DNA of 64,000 nt, from NCBI GenBank assembly GCA_023426545.1, contig JAFAAN010000037.1, positions 13,817 through 77,816 on the forward strand, written 5' to 3'. Below, piece by piece: positions 43,327-52,623 of the stretch. Positions within the stretch are counted from its first letter, which is position 1; each line of letters opens with the position of its first letter. The notes below the pieces were generated by a model, which was not told where the DNA came from, did not search any database, and saw only the letters and a list, made by a program, of their open reading frames with translations. This stretch comes from Pseudomonadota bacterium. GTDB taxonomy: Bacteria > Myxococcota > Myxococcia > Myxococcales > Myxococcaceae. Position numbers and translations under genes: made by a program.

Positions 43327-44598
43327 TCATGCAAGACCTCGCATCATGAACGTCCAGTAGAGGCTGGGCAGGCCGTACTTCTTGAGCAGCCACATGTCGC
43401 GCCGCTCCTGGAGCGTGTCGATGAAGGGGATGGAGGGGGTGGGCTTGCCGTCGTAGTCGAACTCGGCGAGCAGCAGCCGCCCATAGCCGGTGGTGAGGGG
43501 ACAGGACGCGTAGCCGTCATAGCGCGCGGTCAGCGGCCGGCCGGCGATGTACGCGCGGAGGTTCTCCACCAGCACCGGCGCCTGCTTGCGCACGGCGGCC
43601 CCGGTGCGGCTGGTGGGCAGGTCGGACGCGTCCCCGAGCGCGAAGACGTTCGGGTGGTCCGGGTGCTGGAGCGTGTACTTGTCCGCCTTCACCCAGCCGG
43701 CGTTGGGCCCCTCGCGCCAGGCCAGCGGGCTGCGCTTGATGAAGTCCGGCGCGCTCTGCGGCGGGGTGACGTGCAGCAGGTCGTAGGAGAGCGAGAGGCG
43801 CTCCGTCTGCCCGTCGCGGGTGGCCTCGAAGGTGGCCTCGCGCCGGTCGCCGTCGACGGCGACGAGGTTGTGCTGGAAGCGGGAGGTGATGCCGTAGCGC
43901 TGCACCACGCCCTCCAGCACGGAGGCGAAGGGCTTCACGCCGAAGATGGCCTTCGCGCCGGAGCCGAAGATGACGGTGGCGCGCGCCGCCAGCCCGGTGC
44001 GGCGGAAGTGGTCCGCGGCCAGGTACATGATTTTCTGCGGCGCCCCGGCGCACTTCACGGGCGTGGACGGCTGCGTGAAGAGGGCGGTGCCGCCCTGGAA
44101 GCCCTGGATGAGGCGCCACGTCTTGGGCGCGAGCTGGACGTCGTAGTTGCTGCTGACGTGCGGCGTCTTCAGCGCCTCGCGCAGCCCGGCGACCTTGTCC
44201 CAGTCCAGCTGGATGCCGGGGGCGACCACCAGGAAGTCGTAGCCCAGCCGCAGGCCGCCGCGGGTGCGGACCTCCCGGGCGTCCGGGTCCACCTCCTCGG
44301 CGGCATCTCGCACCCACTTCACGCCGCGAGGGATGAGGCTGGCCTCGTCGCGCACGGTGTCCTCGATGCGGGCCTCACCGGCGCCCACCAGCGTCCACAG
44401 CGGCTGGTAGTAGTGGTGCTGTGACGGTTCGAGGATGGCGACGCCCTGCTCCCCGGCGCGGGCCAGCCGGGCCGCCACCGCGATGCCCGCCGTGCCTCCG
44501 CCGATGATGAGGATGCGATGATGCTCGCGCACCGGCACCACCACGGCGCCCGAAGGCGTCACCGACTCCCTGCGGCCCATGTCCTCGCTGGTCTGCAT
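43327..44598 (-). CDS. Sulfide:quinone oxidoreductase
   Basis: 423-residue flavoprotein, start ATG 44598 with AAGGGAG upstream. FAD-binding GGGTAGIAVAARLARAG at the N-terminus, YYQPLWTLVGAG, and two redox-active cysteines in STPVKCAGAPQKI and YASCPLTTGYG, the arrangement of the mitochondrial-type (type II) SQR, which lacks the third cysteine. C-terminal amphipathic segment YWTFMMRGLA may bind the membrane. Oxidises sulfide to sulfane sulfur with quinone as acceptor, feeding the persulfide dioxygenase encoded downstream. FAD/NAD type oxidoreductases of other roles are possible but the cluster supports SQR. Confidence 0.9.
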   Translation of the reverse strand: MQTSEDMGRRESVTPSGAVVVPVREHHRILIIGGGTAGIAVAARLARAGEQGVAILEPSQHHYYQPLWTLVGAGEARIEDTVRDEASLIPRGVKWVRDAAEEVDPDAREVRTRGGLRLGYDFLVVAPGIQLDWDKVAGLREALKTPHVSSNYDVQLAPKTWRLIQGFQGGTALFTQPSTPVKCAGAPQKIMYLAADHFRRTGLAARATVIFGSGAKAIFGVKPFASVLEGVVQRYGITSRFQHNLVAVDGDRREATFEATRDGQTERLSLSYDLLHVTPPQSAPDFIKRSPLAWREGPNAGWVKADKYTLQHPDHPNVFALGDASDLPTSRTGAAVRKQAPVLVENLRAYIAGRPLTARYDGYASCPLTTGYGRLLLAEFDYDGKPTPSIPFIDTLQERRDMWLLKKYGLPSLYWTFMMRGLA

Positions 44599-44640
44599 GT
44601 CACGCGCTCCCTTGCGAAACGTGAAACAGGCAGGAAGCCC

Positions 44641-44657
44641 TAGCAGGGCGCGTGCCA
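44641..44657 (-). promoter_or_regulatory. Sigma-54 (-24/-12) promoter of the SQR gene
   Basis: Minus strand TGGCACGCGCCCTGCTA: exact TGGCACG at -24 and CTGC at -12, GG-N10-GC spacing. Predicted start near 44631, 33 nt before the ATG. The motif in 44703-44728 lies 72-97 bp upstream of the start. With the site at 41824 this makes two promoters of the same type in the cluster. Confidence 0.8.
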
Positions 44658-44702
44658 CACTCGTCCCCTGGGGCGGGCCCCGGGTGGAGGGGTGAACAGG
44701 GT

Positions 44703-44728
44703 GTTTCCCGAGCGTTTCAGGGTGTTTC
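44703..44728. promoter_or_regulatory. Phased GTTTC triplet, probable activator binding site
   Basis: GTTTC (reverse complement of GAAAC) at 44703, 44714 and 44724, spaced 11 and 10 bp, in GTGTTTCCC, GCGTTTCAG and GTGTTTCAC. Same half-site and phasing as 41926-41952. Two more GAAAC copies at 44616 and 44623 lie between the promoter and the SQR start codon. Confidence 0.72.
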
Positions 44729-44773
44729 ACGGGGCCCGGCCGGTGACGGGGCCGGGCCCTCGCGCGTGGACGG

Positions 44774-47476
44774 CTACTTCCCGAAGAGGCCGCGCAGGCG
44801 CTTCTTCGCCTCCTCCTCGGCGCGCTTCTTGGCCTCGGCCTCCAGGCGCGCCTTCTCCTCGGCGGCCTTGGCCTCCAGCTCCTTGCGCTTGGCCTCGGCC
44901 TCGGCGCGAATCTTGTCCTCGCCGCCCTCGATGAGGCCCTGCACCTGCTGGCCACGCTCGCCGCCAATCAGGTTGCCCGCAAGCGACGAGGCCGCCAGCT
45001 TGGCGATGAGCGTCACCGCCGGCTTCACGTCCAGGCTGGTGACCTCGGGCCTCCACGCGGGGCCGGTCAGCTTCAGGCCCACGGGGATGTCGGACGGCGG
45101 CGTCACCTTGCCCAGCGTGAGCGTCTTCACGGCGGAGGGCGTCAGCGACACGGAGCCCGTGAGGTCGAGCGTGCCGTCCAGGCGGATGCCGCCGTCGAAG
45201 CTGAGCTGCGCCTCCGGCCGCGCCCACGTCAGCGGCTTGGAGAGCTGCGCCACGCCGTTCTTGATTTGCACGCTGAAGGGCAGGTCTCCGCCCAGCTTCG
45301 TCACCTGCTCGTTCTTGAGGCCCTTGGCCGCGATGGGCAGCGCCTTGGCGAGCGGCTCGGACACCGACGCCACCAGGTCCTTGCCCAGCAGCTCGCCATC
45401 CAGCAGGTCCCCGTTGATGCCGCCCAGCAGCGTCTGCTTGAGCTGGTCCGGCGTGTAGCCCACGCCCTTCACGTCCACGTTGCCGTTGAACCTGCCCGTC
45501 ACCGCCTTCTGCGGGGTGAACTGCGTCAGGGCCTGCTCCACGGCGACGTTCTCCACCTTCACCTTCGCCTCGAAGGGCCGCTGCTCCGGCAGCGGGCCCA
45601 GGCGCATCGTGGTGCCGTCCGCGACCACCTTCCCGCCGTAGACGCCCGTGGAGAACTTCTCCACCGTGATGAGGTCGTCGGTCATCTTCACCACGCCCGT
45701 CACCTGGGACAGGGTCATGTCCATGTAGCGCAGCGTGTCCACCGCGAAGCGGATGTCACCCCGGTAGCCGTTGAAGCGCGTCGGGTCATCCGACGGCGGC
45801 GCCTCCGGCGGCGGGCCGCCGCGGGCCTGGACCTCCGCCTCGCTCATCATCAGCGCGTCCGCGTCCAGCTTCGGGCTCTTGAGGTCGGCGGCGAACGTGG
45901 TGGTCTGCTGCTTCCCCTGGCCCGCGAGCGCGAAGGAGGCGCTGCCCGTCAGCGTGTCCGCGAGGACGTTCGCGGTGAGCTTGGGGATGTCCACCTTCAT
46001 GCCGGAGCCCTTGCCGGGCGCATAGGTGCCCGAGGCGCTCAGGTCCATCCGCTGCCCCGGGGCCTTGTCCACCAGCAGGCCGGGCCGCAGGTCGATGCCG
46101 CCCAGGTCCGCCTTCGCGTCGAAGCGCAGGGCACCGCCGCTGGCCGCCGCGCCGGAGACGCGCGCGGAGAGCTTCATCACCCCGCCCGCATCCTTCGTGA
46201 GCTGGGCGGGCACGCGCAGCCGCACCGGCGTCAGGTCCACGTTGACGTCCAGCGCCTGGGTGTCCTGCGTGCCGCTGCCGCGCACGTCCAGGCCAATGGG
46301 GCCGGCAATCATCCCGTTGAGCTGCTTGCGCAGCGGCGGGTAGTACTCCGCGAGCGCGGCCGGGTCGAGGTTGCGGCCCGTCAGCTCGAAGCCCTCCACC
46401 GACGGCTTGTCGGTGAGCAGGCCCTTCACGCTGCCCTTGCCGGTGAGGCTCGCGGGGCCCAGGTCCACCTTCAGCTTGTCGAGCGCCAGGTCTCCGGTGG
46501 CGATGTCGCCCGCGACGTCGGTGTCCATCACCACGTCCAGCGCCTTGCCGCCCTCCGCGCCGGCGAAGCGCAGGCCCAGCGCCTGGATGATGCCCGCAAG
46601 GCGCGTGGGGCCCTGGCCGCCAGGGACGGCGCCGCCGAGGTCCGCCTGCCAGTCCGCGTCCAGCGTGCCCGCCTGCAGGCCGATGTCCGGGGGCAGGAAG
46701 GGGCCCAGCGGGGCCAGGTCGATTTTCTGCGCCTTGAGCGTCACGCGCTCGGGCGTGGGCACCAGGGTGGGGGGCAGCGGCGCGGCGTGGAGCGACACCT
46801 GGAGGTTCTGCGTGTCCGCGAGCACCGCGGCGGCCAGGTTCACCACCAGCGGCTTGCCGGCGCGCAGGTCCTTCACCTCGATGTCCAGGTCCTTCACGCC
46901 CAGCTCGCGGGCCTGCTGCCCGGCGCCGCGGTCCACGAAGCGGATGGCGCCGTCGGTGAGGGCCGCGCGCTCCACGTGGACGCCGGAGAGGTCCAGGGGC
47001 TCGGAAGGCTCCTCGGCGGGGGCCTCCTCCTTGGGCTGCTGCTCCTCCAGCCGCTGGAGCAGCCGCTGCACGTTGGTGGTGCCGTCGGGGAAGCGGACCA
47101 GGTTGACGGTGAGGCCGGAGACCTCGGCGTTCTTCACCTGGATGTCCTTGCCGCTGGACGACAGGAGCGGGCCGGCGGCGACGCGGATGTCGACGAGGGC
47201 GAGCTGGGCCAGCGGCAGGTCCTCGCCCTCCGCGGGGCCGACGGTGACGTTCTCCACCTGGGCGCCGAGGGTGGGGAAGAGCCTGGTGGAGATGTCCCCG
47301 ATTTCGATGGGGCGACCCAGCAGCTGGGAGTACGTGGCGGCCTGGTCGCGGGCCGTCTTCAGCAGGATGGCGTCCAGGCGCCAGAGGGCCACGGCCACGA
47401 CGATGACGAGGAGCGCGAGGACTCCTCCGAGCACATAGGGCCAACGGCGCTTCTTCTTCACCACGGTGTCGGACAT
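44774..47476 (-). CDS. AsmA-family protein
   Basis: 900-residue envelope protein: N-terminal membrane helix (VLGGVLALLVIVVAVALW) with the conserved LLGRPIEIGDIS following, a long beta-rich domain, the AsmA repeat region around residues 610-740 (FNGNVDVKGVGYTPDQLKQ, GDLLDGELLGKDLV), and a Lys/Glu coiled-coil tail ending RLRGLFGK. AsmA proteins are bridge-like lipid-transport or assembly factors between inner and outer membrane. Start ATG 47476. The Lys/Glu-rich tail is unusual but plausible. Confidence 0.85.
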   Translation of the reverse strand: MSDTVVKKKRRWPYVLGGVLALLVIVVAVALWRLDAILLKTARDQAATYSQLLGRPIEIGDISTRLFPTLGAQVENVTVGPAEGEDLPLAQLALVDIRVAAGPLLSSSGKDIQVKNAEVSGLTVNLVRFPDGTTNVQRLLQRLEEQQPKEEAPAEEPSEPLDLSGVHVERAALTDGAIRFVDRGAGQQARELGVKDLDIEVKDLRAGKPLVVNLAAAVLADTQNLQVSLHAAPLPPTLVPTPERVTLKAQKIDLAPLGPFLPPDIGLQAGTLDADWQADLGGAVPGGQGPTRLAGIIQALGLRFAGAEGGKALDVVMDTDVAGDIATGDLALDKLKVDLGPASLTGKGSVKGLLTDKPSVEGFELTGRNLDPAALAEYYPPLRKQLNGMIAGPIGLDVRGSGTQDTQALDVNVDLTPVRLRVPAQLTKDAGGVMKLSARVSGAAASGGALRFDAKADLGGIDLRPGLLVDKAPGQRMDLSASGTYAPGKGSGMKVDIPKLTANVLADTLTGSASFALAGQGKQQTTTFAADLKSPKLDADALMMSEAEVQARGGPPPEAPPSDDPTRFNGYRGDIRFAVDTLRYMDMTLSQVTGVVKMTDDLITVEKFSTGVYGGKVVADGTTMRLGPLPEQRPFEAKVKVENVAVEQALTQFTPQKAVTGRFNGNVDVKGVGYTPDQLKQTLLGGINGDLLDGELLGKDLVASVSEPLAKALPIAAKGLKNEQVTKLGGDLPFSVQIKNGVAQLSKPLTWARPEAQLSFDGGIRLDGTLDLTGSVSLTPSAVKTLTLGKVTPPSDIPVGLKLTGPAWRPEVTSLDVKPAVTLIAKLAASSLAGNLIGGERGQQVQGLIEGGEDKIRAEAEAKRKELEAKAAEEKARLEAEAKKRAEEEAKKRLRGLFGK

Positions 47477-47853
47477 CGCTTGAAACCTCCTCCAGCGAGC
47501 GGGCCGCAGGCGCCGGCCTGGCGCGGTGCCCGGGGAGCAAGCAGACGCTTAGCCCAGCCCTGGCCCGTCCGCACGCTCCAGGCGCGCTGGCCCGCCTCGG
47601 GACAGCAGCATGTCAGTTCTGCCCGAGAGGACGCGGGAGGCGGCGGGAAATGCACGGGGGCGTACAGTTCGGAGGCGGGCTGGCTGCTCCGGGGGCAGAA
47701 ACAACGGGGGCGCCCGCCGACGGAGGGCGCCCCCTGCCACCCGACACCTCTGGAAGTGCGCACAGGGTGTCAGGGAGGGAAGAGGCCAGCGCCACCCCGG
47801 CCGGCCTTCCGCTACGGGCGCTCCGAGGGGGAGCAGGCGCCCTCACCGGTGCT
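47477..47853. other. Intergenic region with a strong hairpin
   Basis: 377 bp; no supported gene. A perfect 10-bp stem GGGGGCGCCC / GGGCGCCCCC with 9-nt loop lies at 47706-47734. No T-run follows on either strand. It may terminate transcription of the small lipoprotein gene that ends at 47854, or serve as an mRNA end. Confidence 0.5.
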
Positions 47854-48426
47854 TCAGTGCTGCACCGCGAGGATTCTCCAGCCTCGCGTGTCGATGGCAT
47901 AGAGCGCGCCCATGTCATGGGGCACGGCTTTGTCCCCGCAGGCCCGCGGCGACAGGACGATGCTGACCAGGATGACGCCCTCCTGGTGGGGTGCCGCGTA
48001 GACGTCGTACGACTCGCGCCGGTAGAGGCATTCCCTGTCTGGATGGGAAGGGGGCGGTGGCTTCTTGTCCCAGGGATAGAAGTCCTCCATGGCGAGCTGG
48101 ATGGCTCTGGCCATCTCGCCAGGGATGCTGCGCAGCCCCTCCTCGGGAATGCCCGTGGCCGGAAACGCGAACCGGGCCGCCTCGTCCGGGGGCGCATGGA
48201 CGGGCCGGGGCGGGCGGTGGAAGAGCGCACAAGCGGGGAGTGCCAAGAAGAGGAGCCCGATGAGGACCCAGCGTTTTCCTCTCCGGGCGGTCCAGGTAGG
48301 GGAGGGGAGCCAGGGATGGCTGTGGAAGTCCGCGAGAATCGGCGTGACCGTGGCATCCGGGACACTGCGCTTCCGGACGGCGGGGCGCCCAGCCCGAGCG
48401 GGCTGATGCGCACAGGGGATGGTCAT
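47854..48426 (-). CDS. Lipoprotein-like protein of unknown function
   Basis: 190 residues from the ATG at 48426 with GAGGGAC upstream. A hydrophobic segment VLIGLLFLALPACALF with lipobox-like LPAC lies unusually deep, about residues 56-71, preceded by a basic N-region of 50 residues; a later start would make it a normal lipoprotein. The C-terminal part (ECLYRRESYDVYAAPHQEG, LSPRACGDKAVP) carries further Cys and a Tyr-rich strand pair. No family recognised. Confidence 0.6.
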   Translation of the reverse strand: MTIPCAHQPARAGRPAVRKRSVPDATVTPILADFHSHPWLPSPTWTARRGKRWVLIGLLFLALPACALFHRPPRPVHAPPDEAARFAFPATGIPEEGLRSIPGEMARAIQLAMEDFYPWDKKPPPPSHPDRECLYRRESYDVYAAPHQEGVILVSIVLSPRACGDKAVPHDMGALYAIDTRGWRILAVQH

Positions 48427-48509
48427 GTCCCTCACATCTAGTGGGAGGGACAGGTTGCTGTCCAGCTCCGCCCGGAGTTGACGGCCGCAGTGCCGCGAGG
48501 CCCGATGCG

Positions 48510-50021
48510 CTACCGCATGGCGCTGCCAATCGAGCCACACAGGCCCTGGGGCCGGAAGCGCAGCGCGCGCAGCTCGCGGCCGTAGTCGGCGTTGTCGGTC
48601 GCGGTGAAGTAGAGGTCCCAGCCCGAGCGCACGAAGTGCCTCGGGTCGGCGTTCATCGCGCCCGGCGCGATGCTCATCAGCTCGAACGCCCCTTCGTCAC
48701 GGCTGTCGCTCACCCAGGCCTCCCGGCCGCCCTCGTGCGTGGTCGCGCTGAAGAAGAGGTAGTCCTCCACGGCGGTCAGCTCCAGCGGCACCGAGCTCAT
48801 CGCCCCGGGCGAGATGTCGGCGCGCAGCCGGGTGCCGTCGCTCGTCCCGTCGCTGACCCACAGCTCGCGGCCGTGCTTGCTGTCATCCGCCGTGAAGAAG
48901 AGCAGGTCCCTCACCACCGTCAGGTGCGCCGGCTGCGACGGCACCACGCCGGGGTAGATGTCCTTCACCCGCGCCGTGCCGGACGTCGTCCCGTCGCTGC
49001 GCCACAGCTCCAGGTCCGTGTTCGCCGCCCCCGCCGCCGCGCTCAGGAAGAGCCTGCCCTTGAACGCCGTCAGGCCGGACGGCGCGCCGGTGAAGGTGTA
49101 GACGAAGCGCGCCCAGCTCGACGTGCCGCTGGTGACATAGAGGTCGGTCTCCGGCTTGTCGGAGTTCCACGTGAAGAACAGCCTGTCTCCCACCGGCGTC
49201 AGGTTGCTGATGGCGTTGTCCTCCGGCCCGTCCGCGAGCCGGACGAAGCTCGTGCCCTGGGTGCGGTAGAGCTGGACCCGGCTCGGGTGCGCGTTCGACG
49301 GTGAGAAGACGTTCACCTGGACGTAGAGCGCGTTGGCGCCCGCCACCAGCTCGAAGTGGTTGGAGACCTGGTCCCCCTCCGTGCTGAAGTCGCGCAGCAG
49401 GTAGGTGCCTGCCTCGGTGCCGTCGCTGCGCCACAGCTCGCGGCCATTCACGCCGTCATCCGCGGTGAAGTACAGGATGCCCTGGAAGACGGTCAGGTGC
49501 TCCGGGTCCGAGCCCACGGCTCCCGGCGCGATGTCCTTCACCAGCGACGTGCCCGCGGTCGTGCCGTCCGTCTTCCACAGCTCGCGGCCGTGCGGGCCGC
49601 TCTCCGCCGCGAAGTACGTGGTCGTCCCGCTCTGGACGAAGGGGCCCGCGTCCGAGCCCTGGCTGCCGGAGTGGACATCCATCAGGACGCGCGTCCCGGT
49701 GGCCACGCCCGAGCTGAGCCAGGGCTCCCGGCCCGAGACGCCGTCGGTGGCGGTGAAGAGGAGGACGTCGTTGCCGTGGATGAGGTCGAGCGGGTTCGAG
49801 TCGCCAGCGCCCGGGATGATGTCCCGCACGATGCGGGCGTTGGTGTCGCACAGCTCCCAGCCCTCCGTGGGCTCTTCCATCCGCGCGGTGCGGGCCTGGA
49901 TGGCTTCGGCCTCCACGTGCTTCAGGCGGACCGGGTGGGGGGCTTCGAGGTCGCATCCGCTGGCGGCGATGCCGGAGAGGGCGGACAACAGCAAGGGAAG
50001 GCTCTTCGCGCGAAGACGCAT
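48510..50021 (-). CDS. ELWxxDGT-repeat lipoprotein
   Basis: 503 residues. Lipoprotein signal (LLLSALSGIAASGC) and start ATG 50021 with GAGGAG upstream. The mature part is made of about nine repeats of roughly 48 residues built round ELWKTDGT / ELWRSDGT / ELWVSDGT, each with LYFTADDG-like strand pairs, predicting a beta-propeller. Typical of myxobacterial and planctomycete surface proteins; binding partner unknown. The 5' end shares a 270-bp divergent region with the DUF885 gene. Confidence 0.85.
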   Translation of the reverse strand: MRLRAKSLPLLLSALSGIAASGCDLEAPHPVRLKHVEAEAIQARTARMEEPTEGWELCDTNARIVRDIIPGAGDSNPLDLIHGNDVLLFTATDGVSGREPWLSSGVATGTRVLMDVHSGSQGSDAGPFVQSGTTTYFAAESGPHGRELWKTDGTTAGTSLVKDIAPGAVGSDPEHLTVFQGILYFTADDGVNGRELWRSDGTEAGTYLLRDFSTEGDQVSNHFELVAGANALYVQVNVFSPSNAHPSRVQLYRTQGTSFVRLADGPEDNAISNLTPVGDRLFFTWNSDKPETDLYVTSGTSSWARFVYTFTGAPSGLTAFKGRLFLSAAAGAANTDLELWRSDGTTSGTARVKDIYPGVVPSQPAHLTVVRDLLFFTADDSKHGRELWVSDGTSDGTRLRADISPGAMSSVPLELTAVEDYLFFSATTHEGGREAWVSDSRDEGAFELMSIAPGAMNADPRHFVRSGWDLYFTATDNADYGRELRALRFRPQGLCGSIGSAMR

Positions 50022-50119
50022 GGTCACTCCTCGTTGTGGTGGCTGGGGGCGGTGGGGTGCCGCGGTCGCGCAATCTGGCCAGGATGTGACGGAACCCAAC
50101 CCGTCCGAGAGTCGGTCCA

Positions 50120-50142
50120 GGACTGTCATTGCGTGACAGTCC
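50120..50142. promoter_or_regulatory. Perfect inverted repeat in a divergent intergenic region
   Basis: GGACTGTCA-N5-TGACAGTCC. Lies about 100 bp upstream of the ELWxxDGT gene and 150 bp upstream of the DUF885 gene. Candidate operator or stem; which gene it serves is not evident. Confidence 0.45.
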
Positions 50143-50290
50143 CGCCCGGTGCCGCCTCCCGGGGCGCCTCCGTGTACGAGGCCGGGGCCGCGCAGCGGAC
50201 AGCCGGGATGCGGGGTGTTCGACGAAGCGGCGTCCTGGACGTGCTTCCCGCTTTCCGAACCGCGGGCCCATCACGAGACTCGGCCCCGCC

Positions 50291-52063
50291 ATGCGCATCC
50301 GCTCCGCTTTCGTCCTGTTGGCCTGCGTCTCTGCTTGCGCCTCTCGCCCGGGCCCCGGGCCGGAGCCATCCGCGGCCCCGGCCGCTCCTTCCTCGGCGGA
50401 CGCCGGCTATGTCCTCCTCGCGCGTGAGTACCTGGACTGGTACGCGGCGGCGAACCCCACCCGGGCCACGCAGCTCGGCTACCACATGCACGACGCCCAC
50501 CTGCCGGACGTCTCCTCCGACGCGCTGAACCGCAAGTCGGAGGCCCTGCGTGGCTGGCTGAAGCGCCTGTCGCAGCTGGAGCGCGGCGGCCTGTCCGGAG
50601 ACGCCGCGGTGGACGTGCGCGTGCTGGAGAACGCGATTCGCGCCGACCTGGTCGAACTGGAGGAGGAGCGGCCCTGGGAGCGCAACCCCGGCTTCTATGT
50701 GAACCTCATCTCCAGCGGGCTCAGCGGCCTGTCGTCACGCGAGTTCGCGCCCCTGGCGGAGCGCATGCGCGCGATGCGCTCCCGGATGGCGCGCATCCCC
50801 GGCGTGCTCGACGCGGCCCAGTTCAACCTGGGCGGCGTGCCGAAGCTGTGGGTCGAGTATGCCCTCCGCGACACGCGCGGCACCGTGGCCTGGCTGCGCG
50901 CCGACCTGCCCCGGGCCCTGGAGGCGCAGGGCTATGCCCAGGTCCCGCTGGGCGAGCGCGCCGCCTTCTCCGCCGCGCGCGACGAGGCCGCGCGGCAGCT
51001 GGAGGCCTTCGCGGTGTGGCTGGAGCGCGAGCTGCTGCCGAAGGCCGACGGCGACTTCCGCCTGGGCCGGGCGCGCTTCGAGCGGAAGCTGGCGCTGGAG
51101 GAGCACGTGACGCTGAGCGCGGACACGCTCCGCGACATCAACGAGCGCGCCATCCGCGAGTACAAGGCCTGGGTGGCACGCGAGGCCGCCCGGGTGGACC
51201 CCAACCGGACCCCCGAGCAGGTGATGGCGGAGCTGGTGAAGGACCACCCGAAGGCGGAGGAGCTCGTGGCCTCGGCGCGGGCGCACCTGGTGGCGCTCCA
51301 GCGCTTCGTGCGCGAGCGCGACATCCTCACGCTGCCGTCGGACCGGCTGCCCGTGGTGCGGGAGGCGCCGCCCTATGCGCGGCTGGGGTTCGCGTCCATG
51401 GACTCGCCGGGTCCCTTCGAGAAGAAGGCCACCGAGTCCTTCTACAACATCACCAACGTGGAGCCCGGCTGGACGCCCGAGCAGAAGGCGCAGCACCTGA
51501 CGTACTTCAACCGTGCGGGGCTGCTGGGTATCACCGTCCACGAGGCCATGCCCGGCCACTTCGTTCAGCTGCTCCACGGCGCGCGCCTCCCCACGGACGT
51601 GCGCAAGGTCTTCTCCCCCGCTTCGCTGGTGGAGGGCTGGGCGCACTACACCGAGCAGATGATGGTCGACGAGGGCCTGGGCGACGGCGACCCGGCCGTG
51701 CGGCTGGGCCAGCTGCGGCGCGCGCTCCAGCGGCACGCGCGCTGGTACGCGGCGCTGGCGCTGCACGTGTACGGAGAGCCCATCGAGGACGTGGCGAAGC
51801 GCTACGCGGAGATTGCGTACTTCGAGCCCTTCCCGGCGCTGCGCGAGGTGGAGCGCGGCACGCTCCACCCCACGTACCTGTATTACGCCGTGGGGCGCAT
51901 GCAGATTTTCAAGCTGCGCGACGACTACCGCCGCCACCTGGAGGCGCGCGGCCAGAAGTGGGTGCTGAAGGACTTCCACGACCGGCTCCTCCAGCTCGGG
52001 CTGCCCGTGTCGCTCGCGCGGGAGGTCCTCCTGCCGGGCGACACGTCGCCGTCGCTGGAGTGA
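50291..52063 (+). CDS. DUF885-family lipoprotein hydrolase
   Basis: 590 residues, start ATG 50291. Signal FVLLACVSACAS with lipobox SAC (Cys). The helical DUF885 domain carries ITVHEAMPGHFVQLLHG, the HExxxGH Zn-binding motif, and LVEGWAHYTEQMM downstream with the third ligand Glu and catalytic environment. Family members resemble M32/thermolysin-like or dipeptidyl hydrolases of the periplasm. Divergent from the ELWxxDGT gene. Confidence 0.88.
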   Translation: MRIRSAFVLLACVSACASRPGPGPEPSAAPAAPSSADAGYVLLAREYLDWYAAANPTRATQLGYHMHDAHLPDVSSDALNRKSEALRGWLKRLSQLERGGLSGDAAVDVRVLENAIRADLVELEEERPWERNPGFYVNLISSGLSGLSSREFAPLAERMRAMRSRMARIPGVLDAAQFNLGGVPKLWVEYALRDTRGTVAWLRADLPRALEAQGYAQVPLGERAAFSAARDEAARQLEAFAVWLERELLPKADGDFRLGRARFERKLALEEHVTLSADTLRDINERAIREYKAWVAREAARVDPNRTPEQVMAELVKDHPKAEELVASARAHLVALQRFVRERDILTLPSDRLPVVREAPPYARLGFASMDSPGPFEKKATESFYNITNVEPGWTPEQKAQHLTYFNRAGLLGITVHEAMPGHFVQLLHGARLPTDVRKVFSPASLVEGWAHYTEQMMVDEGLGDGDPAVRLGQLRRALQRHARWYAALALHVYGEPIEDVAKRYAEIAYFEPFPALREVERGTLHPTYLYYAVGRMQIFKLRDDYRRHLEARGQKWVLKDFHDRLLQLGLPVSLAREVLLPGDTSPSLE

Positions 52064-52070
52064 GCGGGCG

Positions 52071-52511
52071 CTACAGCTCGATGACCCCGGGGGCCTCCTC
52101 GGGCGCGGCCTGGGGCCGGCTCGCGAGCCCCTGGATGCTGAAGCCGTCGGGCGCGTGCACGGCGTCCGACGTGTTCGGGTCCAGGTAGAGGTTCACCGGG
52201 CTGGCGAGCCCCTCGTACGTCACCTCGAACACCTCCAGCTCGGTGGGCGCGCCCGTGCCGCAGCAGGGGCCCACGCGCTTCCACGCGATGCGCTCGCCGT
52301 GAGGCCCGCGCAGCAGCTCGAGGAAGGCCATCAGGCCCCGGTCCCCCCAGCCGACGCGGATGGGGTCGTGCGGGTGGAGGCCGTACCCCACCCCCTCGAC
52401 CCGCGGCGCCGAGGTTGCCGAAGCGCCGGGCTCCGGGGTTCCCACCTTGTTGGATGATGCACACGCCGCCAGGAAGAGCATCCCGGCGCAAGCTGCTCGA
52501 AGTCGCGACAT
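52071..52511 (-). CDS. Lipoprotein, paralogue of the 37.4-37.8 kb protein
   Basis: 146 residues, start ATG 52511 with GGAGGG upstream. Lipobox LAAC in GMLFLAACASS. The mature domain GYGLHPHDPIRVGWGDRGL...LELLRGPHGERIAWKRVGPCCG...VFEVTYEGLASPVNLYLDP shares order and motifs with the 37406-37834 protein, including the CC pair and VTYEGL..PV.L.L. It ends 8 bp after the convergent DUF885 gene. Function unknown. Confidence 0.8.
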   Translation of the reverse strand: MSRLRAACAGMLFLAACASSNKVGTPEPGASATSAPRVEGVGYGLHPHDPIRVGWGDRGLMAFLELLRGPHGERIAWKRVGPCCGTGAPTELEVFEVTYEGLASPVNLYLDPNTSDAVHAPDGFSIQGLASRPQAAPEEAPGVIEL

Positions 52512-52623
52512 TCCGACCCTCCCCACCACCACCGTCCCGTGGGGAAGCTGTGCTCGGGTGGCGCCTCGTGCACGCGGAGCCGGGCGGGCGCCGTTCAGCG
52601 CAGGACGTTGGCCGGACCCGTCG

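Noticed and set aside
47706..47734. Rho-independent terminator
   Set aside because: Strong stem but no following T-run on either strand, so listed only as a hairpin in the intergenic note.
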